64,000 nt of DNA, taken from JARBUG01 sp035628915. GTDB taxonomy: Bacteria; Bacillota; Sulfobacillia; Symbiobacteriales; Symbiobacteriaceae. The stretch covers positions 70,008 through 134,007 of the forward strand of contig DASPIW010000007.1 of NCBI GenBank assembly GCA_035628915.1, in the 5' to 3' direction. The number at the start of each line of letters is the position of its first letter. Position 1 is the stretch's first letter. The notes under the pieces were generated by a model. That model was given only the letters and a program-made list of their open reading frames with translations, was not told where the DNA came from and ran no database searches. Shown here in pieces: positions 17,419-25,620 of the stretch. The translations under genes were made by a program, and so were the position numbers.

Positions 17419-17939
17419 CGCTGCTGCGGCTATTCTTCCTCGTAGTCTCTCTCAACGCGGTCGCCCTTGGCGGCGGCGGCATGATGTTGGCGGGTCTGGA
17501 GCGGGAACTGGTCGGCGGCGGGTTCATCACGCCGGCGCAGTACGCGGCGGGCGTGGCCCTGGGCCAGTCGACGCCGGGGCCGCTGGCCGCCTTCACCACG
17601 GCAATCGGCAACTACGCCCTCGGCTGGCCCGGCGCCCTGATCGCCACCGGCGGCATGATGACCGTCAGCCTGATCGTTGTCGCCGTGATCCGGCTGGTGC
17701 CGCCCGCCTGGTTCCGGCAGCCCCGCGTGCAGGGCGCCCTCGCGGCGATCGGCCCATATGTGGCAGCGCTCGTCCTCTTCCTGGCCCTGCGCATCGGCCT
17801 TTCGGGGGGCGCCCAGCGGCTGGTGCTGCCGGTATTGATTGTCGCCGGCGTGGCGGTCGGGCGGCTGAAGAAAGTCCCCACCCCGGCCCTGATGCTCGGT
17901 GCCGTGGCCCTGGGGATGCTCTTCGAGGACGCCTGGTGA
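17415..17939 (+). CDS. Chromate transporter (ChrA half), C-terminal-type
   Basis: A 174-residue second half of the split ChrA pair. GTG 17415 overlaps the preceding stop. The signature is ALGGGGMMLAGLERELV, then GFITPAQYAAGVALGQSTPGPLAAFTTAIGNYALG, typical of the ChrA repeat, followed by four or five membrane helices. It should combine with the upstream half in the membrane. Together with the divergent LysR gene this forms a small anion-efflux unit. The substrate is named by family only. Confidence 0.86.
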   Translation: MTLLRLFFLVVSLNAVALGGGGMMLAGLERELVGGGFITPAQYAAGVALGQSTPGPLAAFTTAIGNYALGWPGALIATGGMMTVSLIVVAVIRLVPPAWFRQPRVQGALAAIGPYVAALVLFLALRIGLSGGAQRLVLPVLIVAGVAVGRLKKVPTPALMLGAVALGMLFEDAW

Positions 17940-17952
17940 TCGGTGGCCTCTG

Positions 17953-17981
17953 TTGACAGGCTGGGCGGGAGCGCATATCAT
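17953..17981 (+). promoter_or_regulatory. Sigma-A promoter for tRNA-Arg
   Basis: TTGACA (17953-17958) and TATCAT (17976-17981) are separated by exactly 17 bases. The predicted start is about nine bases before the mature tRNA. It is one of the best housekeeping promoters in the window. Confidence 0.85.
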
Positions 17982-17996
17982 TTTAGAGTAGCAGAT

Positions 17997-18073
17997 GCGC
18001 CCGTAGCTCAGTCGGACAGAGCAGCAGTTTCCTAAACTGCGGGTCGGCGGTTCGATTCCGTCCGGGCGCGCCA
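17997..18073 (+). tRNA. tRNA-Arg (anticodon CCT)
   Basis: A complete cloverleaf of 77 bases. The seven-base acceptor stem GCGCCCG pairs with CGGGCGC, and the anticodon stem GCAGT/ACTGC closes the loop TTCCTAA with anticodon CCT, which reads AGG. The T-arm has TTCGATT between GGCGG and CCGTC. A discriminator G and an encoded CCA end it. AGG is a rarely used arginine codon in such GC-rich genomes. A good promoter and an adjacent terminator make it a single-gene transcript. Confidence 0.95.
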
Positions 18074-18098
18074 AGCAGTATGAGGGTTTCCTATCATG

Positions 18099-18136
18099 AA
18101 ATCGGGGGTACTCTGTGGAGTGCCCCCGATTTTCCC
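18099..18136 (+). terminator. Intrinsic terminator after tRNA-Arg
   Basis: A 15-bp stem (18099-18113 with 18118-18132, one G-U pair) closes a four-base TGTG loop, followed by TTT. It lies 26 bases after the tRNA 3' end. Confidence 0.85.
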
Positions 18137-18230
18137 AATCGGCATCACGACGTAGGCTGGGGGCAAACCATGGCAAAGTCGCAGCCAGGCCGCTTGGTCT
18201 CGGCGTTGGTGATGACGGGAAGAATATTGT

Positions 18231-18288
18231 GGATCATCATCAGTGGAAAGGGAGAATCGGCCCGCAGCCGGAAAAACGTTGACGATCC
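18231..18288. repeat. 57-base inverted-repeat element, copy A (58 bases)
   Basis: The left end GGATCATCATC and right end GTTGACGATCC are inverted relative to each other, and A-rich GAAAAAC precedes the right end. The ends and length match three other copies in this window at 18419, 44678 and 44857. Confidence 0.6.
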
Positions 18289-18418
18289 GGGGTGGGCGGG
18301 GCCATTTTGGTGACCTTCACCCCGGCTTTAGGGGTTTTTTGCGACATTCACCCCGATTGCGGGGCGATTCTTGGCCCGTCGAGGTCGTCGAGCCTGCGAC
18401 ACTGGTCCCCAGAACCGC

Positions 18419-18475
18419 GAATCGTCACCAATTTAGAGGTGGCTCCCCAAGCCGACTGCAAAATGCTGACGATTC
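18419..18475. repeat. 57-base inverted-repeat element, copy B
   Basis: The left end GAATCGTCACC and right end GCTGACGATTC form the inverted repeat, with CAAAAT before the right end. It is exactly 57 bases, as are copies C and D. Confidence 0.65.
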
Positions 18476-18563
18476 CCCAGTGCCGCCGGGCGCCCCGGCA
18501 GAGCGAAGTGACGGGGCGCGCCAGGCCGAAGCGGCTTGCAAGTATCAGTAGCGCCTCTCAAGC

Positions 18564-18594
18564 AACAAGCGCCAGCGAGCACTGGCGCTTGTTT
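18564..18594 (+). terminator. Terminator-like hairpin with no gene upstream
   Basis: A perfect 12-bp stem AACAAGCGCCAG/CTGGCGCTTGTT closes a six-base loop and is followed by T. The nearest plus-strand transcript upstream is the tRNA, which already has its own terminator, so this may end an unannotated RNA. Confidence 0.55.
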
Positions 18595-18715
18595 GATCCC
18601 CAGGAGGTTCGACGGGGCGGGGGCGGGGTGGGGACGTAGGCTTGCTGCCGGCCGCAGTGAGGCGCGGCACAGTCGCGCGGCGAGGGCTGCCAGGATCCGT
18701 CAAGGTATGATATAA

Positions 18716-19015
18716 CTATCTAGGCAAGTTCTTCATGTCCCGCAGATCCCGTTCATAGACACCGAAGCCTTCGCCTTCGGGCGTCTGGACCCAGTCGATC
18801 ACCATGCCGTCCAGGTACTGCTCGGTGACCGCGTCAATAACCACAGGGACGCCGTCGACGGTGGCCGTGGCCAGGTGTCCGGGCTCCAGCGCCATCAGCC
18901 ACTTTTCGCCGGTACCCGCCTTGCGGATATGGATGCGCAGTGCCAGCCCGCCGCCCCGTTCTGCCAGGACGGCCTTGATCTGCTTTGCGGCGGCGGCGGT
19001 GATGGAAAACTGCAC
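18716..19015 (-). CDS. HesB/IscA-like protein lacking all cysteines
   Basis: A 99-residue protein with the IscA/HesB fold pattern: FSITAAAAKQIKAVLAERGG, LALRIHIRKAG, then DGVPVVIDAVTEQYLDGMVIDW. In A-type Fe-S carriers three cysteines bind the cluster (one mid-chain, a C-G-C near the end). Here there is no cysteine anywhere, so it cannot carry a cluster in the usual way. Related cysteine-free HesB-like proteins are known in Firmicutes without a clear role. GTG 19015 lies behind GAGGTG. It is divergent from the MATE gene. Confidence 0.72.
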   Translation of the reverse strand: MQFSITAAAAKQIKAVLAERGGGLALRIHIRKAGTGEKWLMALEPGHLATATVDGVPVVIDAVTEQYLDGMVIDWVQTPEGEGFGVYERDLRDMKNLPR

Positions 19016-19114
19016 GGGGTGTCACCTCTGTCCAGTGGCGTGGGTAGATCTTTTCGCATGATACGGAACCGGTTCCTGCTCCGCCTCTTCGAGATGTTGG
19101 GAGGGCCACTTACT

Positions 19115-20476
19115 GTGCAGCCAGCTGTCGCTGCTACCCCTAATTTTACCCGCAAAGCGATCCGTGGACAGATCATTCACCTGGCCTGGCCGGTCATCGG
19201 CGAGCAGGTGCTGACGACCCTGGCCAACATGGTTGACGCGGCCCTCCTGGGCCACCTGAGCCCCGTAGCCATGGCGGCCATCGGTTTTACGCAGACGCCC
19301 CACTGGCTGATGGTCGGGCTCTTCATGGGGCTCGGCGTGGGCGTCAACGCCCTCGTCGCCCGGTTTCAGGGCGCCGGCGACGTGCAGCACATTCCGCCCG
19401 CGACCCGGGCCGGGTTCTGGCTCGGTCTGATGCTGGCCCTGGTGATGGGCGTCGCGATCTTTGCCACCGCCCCCTGGATTGTCGATGTCGCGGGGGCAGA
19501 GCCGGAGGTGGTGCCCGTGGCCGCCCGGCTTCTGCGGCTGCTGGTGCCCGGCATGGTCGCCGCCTATTGGATGATGGTCATGACCGCCGCCCTGCGGGCG
19601 ACGGGCGATACCAGGACTTCGCTCGTGATCAACATCGGCATCAATGTGCTGAACGCGGTGCTCGCGTACGGCCTGATTTACGGTGCCTTTGGCCTGCCGG
19701 CCTTCGGCGCCTACGGGGCAGGTTACGCCACAACCACGGCCCGGATTCTGGGCGCCCTGACGCTGCTGGCGGTGCTCTTGGGCCGAAGTGACGGCGCCCG
19801 CCTGGAGTGGCGCAAGCTGGGCCATATTGACTGGGACCTGGCGTGGCGCATCTTCCGGGTCGGGTATGTCGCGTCCACAGAGCGGATGTTCAGCACCATC
19901 ATCTACATCCTCTACGCCGTGATGGTGAACGGCCTGGGCACCGTGGTTGCGGCGGCCCAGAACATTACTGTGGCGGCAGAGAACATTACCTGGATGCTGG
20001 CGTCCGGGTTTTCCATGGCGACGGCCGCGCTCGTGGGCCAGCGCCTGGGCGCCGAGCGCCCGGATGAGGCGGAGGGCGTCAGCCGGGAAGCGGCCAGGCT
20101 GTCCATGCTGCTGCTCGGGGCGGTCGGGCTGGTCTTTATCGCATTTCCCGGCCCGTACTTGCGGATCTTCACAGATGACCCGGCCGTGCTGGCGCACAGC
20201 ACCACGGCCCTGCGCATCGCCGGATTTACGGAGGTCTGTACGGCGCTGGTGCTGACGCTGAACGGCGCGCTGTCCGGCGCCGGCGACACCCGCCCGCTGT
20301 TTTTGGTGACCACGGGCGGCGGGATCATCCGGCTTACCCTCGCGACCATCTTCATCAAGCTCTTCGGCTGGGGCCTAGCCGGCGCCTGGTTCGCCGCCGG
20401 CGTCGACTGGGTGGTGCGGTCGGTGCTGATTTACTACCGCTTCCGCTCCGGGGCGTGGAAGACGGTGAAAGTGTAG
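19115..20476 (+). CDS. MATE-family efflux transporter
   Basis: About 453 residues from GTG 19115, which follows GGGAGG by ten bases; an in-frame ATG at 19058 lacks a ribosome site and would add 19 residues. Twelve membrane helices fall in two bundles, each opened by the MATE pattern: IRGQIIHLAWPVIGEQVLTT with MVDAALLGHLSPVAMAAIG, and later WRIFRVGYVASTERMFSTI. The family exports cationic drugs or metabolites by Na+ or H+ exchange. It stands alone between a divergent IscA-like gene and a convergent HD-GYP gene. Confidence 0.88.
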   Translation: MQPAVAATPNFTRKAIRGQIIHLAWPVIGEQVLTTLANMVDAALLGHLSPVAMAAIGFTQTPHWLMVGLFMGLGVGVNALVARFQGAGDVQHIPPATRAGFWLGLMLALVMGVAIFATAPWIVDVAGAEPEVVPVAARLLRLLVPGMVAAYWMMVMTAALRATGDTRTSLVINIGINVLNAVLAYGLIYGAFGLPAFGAYGAGYATTTARILGALTLLAVLLGRSDGARLEWRKLGHIDWDLAWRIFRVGYVASTERMFSTIIYILYAVMVNGLGTVVAAAQNITVAAENITWMLASGFSMATAALVGQRLGAERPDEAEGVSREAARLSMLLLGAVGLVFIAFPGPYLRIFTDDPAVLAHSTTALRIAGFTEVCTALVLTLNGALSGAGDTRPLFLVTTGGGIIRLTLATIFIKLFGWGLAGAWFAAGVDWVVRSVLIYYRFRSGAWKTVKV

Positions 20477-20484
20477 CGGCCGCA

Positions 20485-22176
20485 CTACGGACGCGGCTTC
20501 ACCGGCTGCTCCAGCACGCCGCGGCTCAGCGTCTCGGTGTAGACCAGACAGGTCGCACACGCATCCCCGTGGGCACTGCACGCCTCGCCGGGGCTTTCCC
20601 AGCATGGCCGTACATGTGCTGCCCGGTTCGGGCAGGCCCCGCAGATGGCCGCCGGAATTTGGCGCAGTTCCCAGCACCGCATGATCGGCTTCCCCGGCTG
20701 CGCCGGACGGCGGAGCTTGTGAAATGCCAGGGTGAAGGCTGCCACGACAGCGGGATCGAGCTGGGTCCCGGCCAGGGCCTGCAGGTCAGCCAAGGCCCGA
20801 TCCAGCGGCAGGGGCTTGCGGTAAGCCCTACCCGTGGTCTTGGCGTCAAACAGATCCGCCACGGCGATGATGCGGGCGCCCAGGGGAATATCCTTCCCCT
20901 TCATGCGGGCCGGATAGCCCCGCCCGTCCCACCGCTCGTGGTGATGGGCCACCATCGGGCCAAGCGGCACCACCGACTGCACGGGGGAGACCAGCTCGCT
21001 GCCGATGCGGGTGTGCTCCTGGATCAGCTCATACTCCCGGGACGTCAGCCGGCCGTCTTTGGCATACGTAGCCGTATCGACGGCGATCATGCCGATATCG
21101 TGCAGATAGGCACCCAATCCGACGGCCTGCACGTGGTCTTCCTGGAGCCCCAACTCGCGGGCGGTCATTTCCGCATACTGCAGCATCCGCTCCGAATGTC
21201 CGACCGTGTACAAGTTGGCTCCGTCCATGCCTGCGACCAGTGACTTCAGAGTATCCACGTACAGGTCAGCCGTTTGGGCAATGACCCCGCTTTCCGCCAC
21301 AATCCGCCCGGCGTGGCTGCTCAGACCGGCAAAAGTGGCCACCCGGCGGGCAGCGGCTTCAGTCGCTTCCTGGAGGAAGTAGTAGGCGCACCCTGCCGGG
21401 CGCCCCTCCGGGCCGGGCAGCAGTGCAGGAATCCGGGTGACGGCCTGCACGCCTTCGCTGCGCAGGGCGCCGAGTGCGGGACCCGATACCAGGTCGGGCC
21501 GCTCGGGCATGCCCAGCAGTGCCGGTGCGGCACCGCCCAGCAGTTTCACGGTGAGAATCGCGCCCCGGCCGGCGGAAGCCGCCAGCGACGGGCCTTCACC
21601 AGCGCGTCCTTGCAGGACGAGGCCGCCGTCGGCGGCGCCCAGAATGCGCAGGGGAATATGGAACAGCAGTTCCAGGGCCCGGTGGGATTTGAGGGCCACT
21701 TCGCCCGAGAGGCGTGAAGCTGTCAGAACAGCTTTCAACTGCTCCAGTTCCTGCCGTGCCTCCTCCAGTTGACGGGCAGTCTCCACCAGCGCCGCAGCGG
21801 CCTCGCTGCGCCGGACATGGGGAGCAGGGGGGGTGGCGCCCCGCACCAGCTTCACTCGCAGCACCATCAGCGGTCCGCAGGGCACCGTCAGCCACCGGTC
21901 GCCGGCACGTTCCACGACGGCCGCCTGTGCCGGAATCTCCGATCGGTCCAGCACCACGGGCGCCTGACCCGCTTCGCCCCGGGCCGTGGTCAGACGGAAC
22001 TGGCCGTCCGTCCCGGTGCTCAGGTAGGCGTGTCCCGCGTCGGCCCGCATATCGGCCATGAGCTGTTCGAGGCAGAAAGCGGCGGCCTCGTCGGCGGCGG
22101 CAAAAGCGGTCGGATAGCGCTGCTGCGTTGAGAGGAGGCTTCTGTCGCGGCCCAGTAAGTTATCGAGCCAGGGCAT
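20485..22176 (-). CDS. HD-GYP domain protein with N-terminal sensor and Cys-rich tail
   Basis: A 563-residue protein. ATG 22176 is chosen because AGGAGG lies seven bases upstream. The N-terminal half (about 1-300) is GAF-like with a short coiled coil (about 135-160). The HD-GYP domain (about 315-485) has VGHSERM, YLHDIG and HHHERWDGRGYP, so the cyclic-di-GMP phosphodiesterase metal site is complete. The last 75 residues hold a Cys-rich module (CWELRQIPAAICGACP, then CWESPGEAC and CATC) that could bind zinc or an Fe-S cluster. It is cytoplasmic, as no membrane helix is seen. It is one of two HD-GYP proteins in the window. Confidence 0.87.
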   Translation of the reverse strand: MPWLDNLLGRDRSLLSTQQRYPTAFAAADEAAAFCLEQLMADMRADAGHAYLSTGTDGQFRLTTARGEAGQAPVVLDRSEIPAQAAVVERAGDRWLTVPCGPLMVLRVKLVRGATPPAPHVRRSEAAAALVETARQLEEARQELEQLKAVLTASRLSGEVALKSHRALELLFHIPLRILGAADGGLVLQGRAGEGPSLAASAGRGAILTVKLLGGAAPALLGMPERPDLVSGPALGALRSEGVQAVTRIPALLPGPEGRPAGCAYYFLQEATEAAARRVATFAGLSSHAGRIVAESGVIAQTADLYVDTLKSLVAGMDGANLYTVGHSERMLQYAEMTARELGLQEDHVQAVGLGAYLHDIGMIAVDTATYAKDGRLTSREYELIQEHTRIGSELVSPVQSVVPLGPMVAHHHERWDGRGYPARMKGKDIPLGARIIAVADLFDAKTTGRAYRKPLPLDRALADLQALAGTQLDPAVVAAFTLAFHKLRRPAQPGKPIMRCWELRQIPAAICGACPNRAAHVRPCWESPGEACSAHGDACATCLVYTETLSRGVLEQPVKPRP

Positions 22177-22196
22177 GGACACACCTCCTGACTGGC

Positions 22197-22205
22197 ATTA
22201 TATCA
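22197..22205 (-). promoter_or_regulatory. Extended -10 promoter for the HD-GYP gene
   Basis: On the minus strand TGATATAAT (TG-n-TATAAT) lies about 20 bases before the coding start, with no good -35, as is common for extended -10 promoters. Confidence 0.6.
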
Positions 22206-22254
22206 ACATGCAGAATACTTTCTTCCAGGAACGTAAAATCCCTGCACATAATGA

Positions 22255-22288
22255 GAGGGAGTATCGCCTGGCATGGCGATACTCCCTC
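22255..22288 (-). terminator. Intrinsic terminator after the ABC permease gene
   Basis: A perfect 14-bp stem (22255-22268 with 22275-22288) and a six-base loop begin three bases after the permease stop. The tail on the minus strand is weakly T-rich. Confidence 0.75.
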
Positions 22289-22290
22289 GT

Positions 22291-24825
22291 TTATTCCTCG
22301 CGCAAGACTTGGAGTGGCTTCGCTGCCAGGACGTCGATGGTGCTCAGTACGCCGACGGCGATGGTCAACACCAGGGAGATAAGCACCCCGACTGCCAGCG
22401 ACCGCACATCCGGCACGTAATCGATCTCCATCACGTATTTCATGACGCCCCATGTGGCGACTGCCGCCAGGAAAGCGCTGACGAAGCCGGCGATCAGGCC
22501 CAGGGCGGCGTACTCCACTGCGAAGATGCGCCACACGCGGGCGCGGGTGGCGCCCAGGGTCTTGTACAGCACGGCTTCCCGCGTCCGCCGGTACTTCGTC
22601 GTGGCGATGGAAGAGGCCAGAATGAGGAGGCCCGCCAGCACCGAGAAGCCCGCCACGAAGCGGATCACGAGGCTGATCCGGTCCAGCATCTCCGTGACTG
22701 TGGCCAGCATATCCGCCACATCGATCACCGTGACGCCCGGGAACCGGGCGACGACCGCCCGCTGCACGTCCCGCGAAGCCCCGGGCCTGACCGACGCCTG
22801 GGCGTAGTAGGTAATGCGGCCGTTCTGCTCCAGCACGCCGGGGGCGAAGACGAAGTTGAAGCCGCCCCCCGCCCGGTAGTCCGTCGTTTTGCGGATGTTG
22901 AAGACCCGCGCCCGAATCGGCGTGCCGCCTTCCAGATCCATTTCGACCACGGAGCCGACCGTCATATGCAGCCGCTCTGCCGCTTCCCGCTCGATGGAGA
23001 CCAGGGGCTCCTTCGTCCAATCGGCCTCCGTCCACCAGGGGCCTTCAATCACGATATCCCCTTCGGGGATCGCCCTGGTGTAGGTCGTCTGGAACTGGAA
23101 GTTGAACCACCGGGCTTCCTCTTCGCTCAAATTCATCTCGTCCCGGGTCTTGCCATCGATCGTCACCAGGCGGCCCCGGACGATGGCCGTGGGCGCCGGC
23201 GCCTTTGCCACGCCCGGATGCTGCTGCAGCAGTGCGTGGAATGCCTCGGCATCCGGGGCCTGCAGGTTGATGAAGACCATGTTCGGCGCCCCCTTCGGCA
23301 CCGTGATGCTGACTTCGTTCATCAACCCTTTCTGCAGCAGATAGACGGCCAGTACCATGGTGATGCCGATGCCCAGGGCGAGCACGATGGCGCCCGCCTG
23401 GCTGCCGGGCCGGTACAGGCTCGCCAGCCCTTGCCGCACGGAGATCCAGGCGCGGGGGACCCGAATCAGCTTGAGCGATCGGACGACCAGCCACGCGGCG
23501 CCCAGCAGCAGCAGGACCGAACCGGCCAGCCCGCCCATGAACCAGAGGCCCCACTTGAGCGAGCCGGACATCCAGGCGGAGACCAGCACGAGCCCCAGGC
23601 CGATGGCGCCCAGGAGCGCCGCCGTGCGGATGCGCCGTGCCGCCGTAGGTGCGGGGCGGCTTTCCGCCATCTCCCGGCGGAAGACCAGGCCCGGCTTGAT
23701 ATCCGCAATCGCCGAAAGCGGCAGCAGCGTAAAGAGCACCGATGTGACCAAGCCCACAGCCAGACCCTGCAGCGCTACGATAGGCTGTAAATGCAGCTCG
23801 ATGGTCAGGTTGACGATGGGGCCGACCACCTGCGGCATGACCAGTTGAACGGTGTAGCCCAGCAGAACGCCCAGGGCGCTGCCGGCAAGGCTCAGCAGCA
23901 GCATCTGCGTCAGGTAGATCAGCAGGATCTTGCGGTTGGTGCCGCCCACGCATTTCATGATGGCGATCGAATCGAGCTTCTGCTGCAGGAAGGCGCGGGT
24001 GGCGTTCGCGACGCCGAGCCCGCCCACCAGCAGCGCCACCAGCGAGACCAGGGAGAGAAAGTCGGTCATGCGGTCGAGAAACCGCTTGACCTGCGGGTTC
24101 GCTTCCCGGAAGTCCGCAATGGACGGGCGCTGCTCCTTGAACGCTTCTTTGAGATCCGCCCGCAGCTGTTCCACCTGAGTGTCGTCAGCCAGTTTGAAGA
24201 GATACTTGAACCGCGCCCGGCTGCCCAGCTGGATCAGTTCGGCCTTCGCCAGGCCGCCGGCGGTGATCATCACCCGCGGCCCCATGGAGAAGCCCGCCGT
24301 CACCCGGTCCGGCTCCTTGAGAATGAGCCCGCTGATGGTGAACATCGCCCTGCCGACGCTGATCTGATCGCCGACTTGGAGCCCAAGCTGATCGAGCAGG
24401 TCGGCGCCGACCCAGGCCGTATCGTCGGTCAGGCGGGCGCCCGGCGGCTCGACTTCCAGGTTGCCGTAGAACGGGTAGCCCAGTTCGACCGCCTTCACTT
24501 CGACCAGCCGGAAGGACTGCTTGTCTGCCGTCAGGGCCATGGAGGTCGTCTCGGTCACCCGGGCGACCTGAATGCCCCGCTCTGCCGCAGTTGCCGCAAT
24601 GAACTGATCCTGCTCGGGCGTGATCGTCCGCCCGGTACTGAGCGTCATGTCCGCGGCCATGAGCGGGCGGGCTTCCTGGAGCATCGCCTCCTGAATGGAG
24701 GCATTGAACCCCTTTACGCCGACCAGCCCCGCCACGCCGATCGCAATGCAGAGCACGAAGAAGATGAACTTCCGCTTGCCCCGCCGCAGCTCCCGCATGG
24801 CCATGCGCAGGGGAAAGAACTTCAC
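22291..24825 (-). CDS. FtsX-type ABC transporter permease
   Basis: An 844-residue MacB/LolC-type permease. An N-terminal membrane helix (about 17-38) is followed by a MacB-like extracytoplasmic domain, an FtsX domain (about 255-375), a central pair of helices, a second extracytoplasmic domain and a final FtsX domain (about 715-835). The double-FtsX layout matches large DUF-type permeases that pair with LolD-like ATPases for export or mechanotransmission of lipids, peptides or lipoproteins. GTG 24825 overlaps the stop of the ATPase gene by four bases, so they form one complex. The substrate is unknown. Confidence 0.87.
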   Translation of the reverse strand: MKFFPLRMAMRELRRGKRKFIFFVLCIAIGVAGLVGVKGFNASIQEAMLQEARPLMAADMTLSTGRTITPEQDQFIAATAAERGIQVARVTETTSMALTADKQSFRLVEVKAVELGYPFYGNLEVEPPGARLTDDTAWVGADLLDQLGLQVGDQISVGRAMFTISGLILKEPDRVTAGFSMGPRVMITAGGLAKAELIQLGSRARFKYLFKLADDTQVEQLRADLKEAFKEQRPSIADFREANPQVKRFLDRMTDFLSLVSLVALLVGGLGVANATRAFLQQKLDSIAIMKCVGGTNRKILLIYLTQMLLLSLAGSALGVLLGYTVQLVMPQVVGPIVNLTIELHLQPIVALQGLAVGLVTSVLFTLLPLSAIADIKPGLVFRREMAESRPAPTAARRIRTAALLGAIGLGLVLVSAWMSGSLKWGLWFMGGLAGSVLLLLGAAWLVVRSLKLIRVPRAWISVRQGLASLYRPGSQAGAIVLALGIGITMVLAVYLLQKGLMNEVSITVPKGAPNMVFINLQAPDAEAFHALLQQHPGVAKAPAPTAIVRGRLVTIDGKTRDEMNLSEEEARWFNFQFQTTYTRAIPEGDIVIEGPWWTEADWTKEPLVSIEREAAERLHMTVGSVVEMDLEGGTPIRARVFNIRKTTDYRAGGGFNFVFAPGVLEQNGRITYYAQASVRPGASRDVQRAVVARFPGVTVIDVADMLATVTEMLDRISLVIRFVAGFSVLAGLLILASSIATTKYRRTREAVLYKTLGATRARVWRIFAVEYAALGLIAGFVSAFLAAVATWGVMKYVMEIDYVPDVRSLAVGVLISLVLTIAVGVLSTIDVLAAKPLQVLREE

Positions 24826-25529
24826 GGGCGCCGGCCCCCTCCCACGGCTTGCGCCACCATTTCATCTTTGACGATGCGCCCGTCGCGCAGGTGGACGATG
24901 CGATCTGCCCGCGCTGCCAGGCCCGGGTCGTGGGTGACCATCACCAGCGTCGTCCCCTGCTCCCGGTTCAGCTTCAGCAGCAGGTCGATGATATGGTGCC
25001 CAGTGGCCGAATCCAGGTTGCCCGTGGGCTCGTCCGCCAAAAGCATGGCGGGGCGGGGGGCGAAGGCCCGGGCCAGGGCGACCCGCTGCTGCTCGCCGCC
25101 CGAGAGCTGCACGGGATAGTGGTGGCCCCGCTCGGACAGGCCGACCGCCTCCAGCAGCTCCTGCGACCGTTCAGTAGGATCGCCGGTGAATTGATCCGAG
25201 AGCTCCATCGGCAGGGCGATGTTCTCCCGGGCCGTCAGGTTGGGGATCAGGTTGAAGGATTGAAAGACGATGCCGATTTTCCGGCCGCGCAGCAGCGCCA
25301 GGGCATCTTCATTCAGGCCCGTGATCTCCTCGCCCTCGACTTTAATCGAGCCGCCGCTCGGATTGTCCAGCCCGGCGATCAGCCCCAGCAGCGTTGACTT
25401 GCCGCTGCCGGACGGACCCATGATCGCTAGCGCCTGTCCCTTCGGCACATGTAAATCCGTCGGCTTCAAGATTTCCAACATCCGATCGCCGCTCTGCAGC
25501 GTCTTATAAACACCAGACAGTCTCAGCAT
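24822..25529 (-). CDS. ABC transporter ATP-binding protein (LolD/MacB-like)
   Basis: A 235-residue ATPase. ATG 25529 is chosen because the domain begins there with MLRLSGVYKTLQSGD; the frame continues upstream but without similarity. It has Walker A GPSGSGKST, Q-loop FQSFNLIPNLTARENI, signature LSGGEQQRVALARA, Walker B MLLADEPTGNLD and the H-loop MVTHD. The TGNLD form is typical of MacB/LolD-type ATPases. It powers the adjacent FtsX permease. A minus-strand hairpin with a T-run lies in its leader. Confidence 0.92.
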   Translation of the reverse strand: MLRLSGVYKTLQSGDRMLEILKPTDLHVPKGQALAIMGPSGSGKSTLLGLIAGLDNPSGGSIKVEGEEITGLNEDALALLRGRKIGIVFQSFNLIPNLTARENIALPMELSDQFTGDPTERSQELLEAVGLSERGHHYPVQLSGGEQQRVALARAFAPRPAMLLADEPTGNLDSATGHHIIDLLLKLNREQGTTLVMVTHDPGLAARADRIVHLRDGRIVKDEMVAQAVGGGRRP

Positions 25530-25551
25530 AGGCCGGTCATTCCTCCGAGCG

Positions 25552-25587
25552 AAAAAAGCTCCACCGGCGGCTTGACCGTCGGTGTGG
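25552..25587 (-). terminator. Hairpin plus T-run in the leader of the ABC operon
   Basis: On the minus strand a roughly 10-bp stem (two-base bulge, one mismatch) with a TCAAG loop is followed by GAGC and six T. It sits just upstream of the ABC start, with no minus-strand gene before it, so it could be an attenuator rather than an end signal. Confidence 0.4.
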
Positions 25588-25593
25588 TACAAT
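25585..25593 (+). promoter_or_regulatory. Extended -10 promoter for the GDSL lipoprotein gene
   Basis: TGGTACAAT (TG-n-TACAAT) lies 27 bases before the GTG start. No -35 match is seen. It overlaps the hairpin of the divergent ABC leader. Confidence 0.5.
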
Positions 25594-25620
25594 TTCAAGC
25601 AGAAAGTGAGGGAGTTGAAC

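Larger units (their letters stand above)
18137..18715. other. Gene-free stretch with clustered inverted repeats
   Basis: No protein in any frame has a ribosome site and a recognisable family. The stretch holds two copies of a 57/58-base inverted-repeat element (18231-18288 and 18419-18475), a perfect 8-bp hairpin GCGCCCCG/CGGGGCGC (18490-18519) and a terminator-like hairpin at 18564-18594. Two related blocks near 18314 and 18350 (GACCTTCACCCCGG and GACATTCACCCCGA) may be worn ends of an insertion sequence. It may be decayed mobile DNA or host a small RNA. Confidence 0.55.

Noticed and set aside
17430..18176. A minus-strand open frame crossing the ChrA gene and tRNA-Arg
   Set aside because: It runs through a complete tRNA and an intact transporter half on the other strand.
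22273..23790. A 505-codon plus-strand open frame
   Set aside because: It lies opposite the FtsX permease gene, has no ribosome site or recognisable domain, and its composition is that of a GC-rich antisense shadow.
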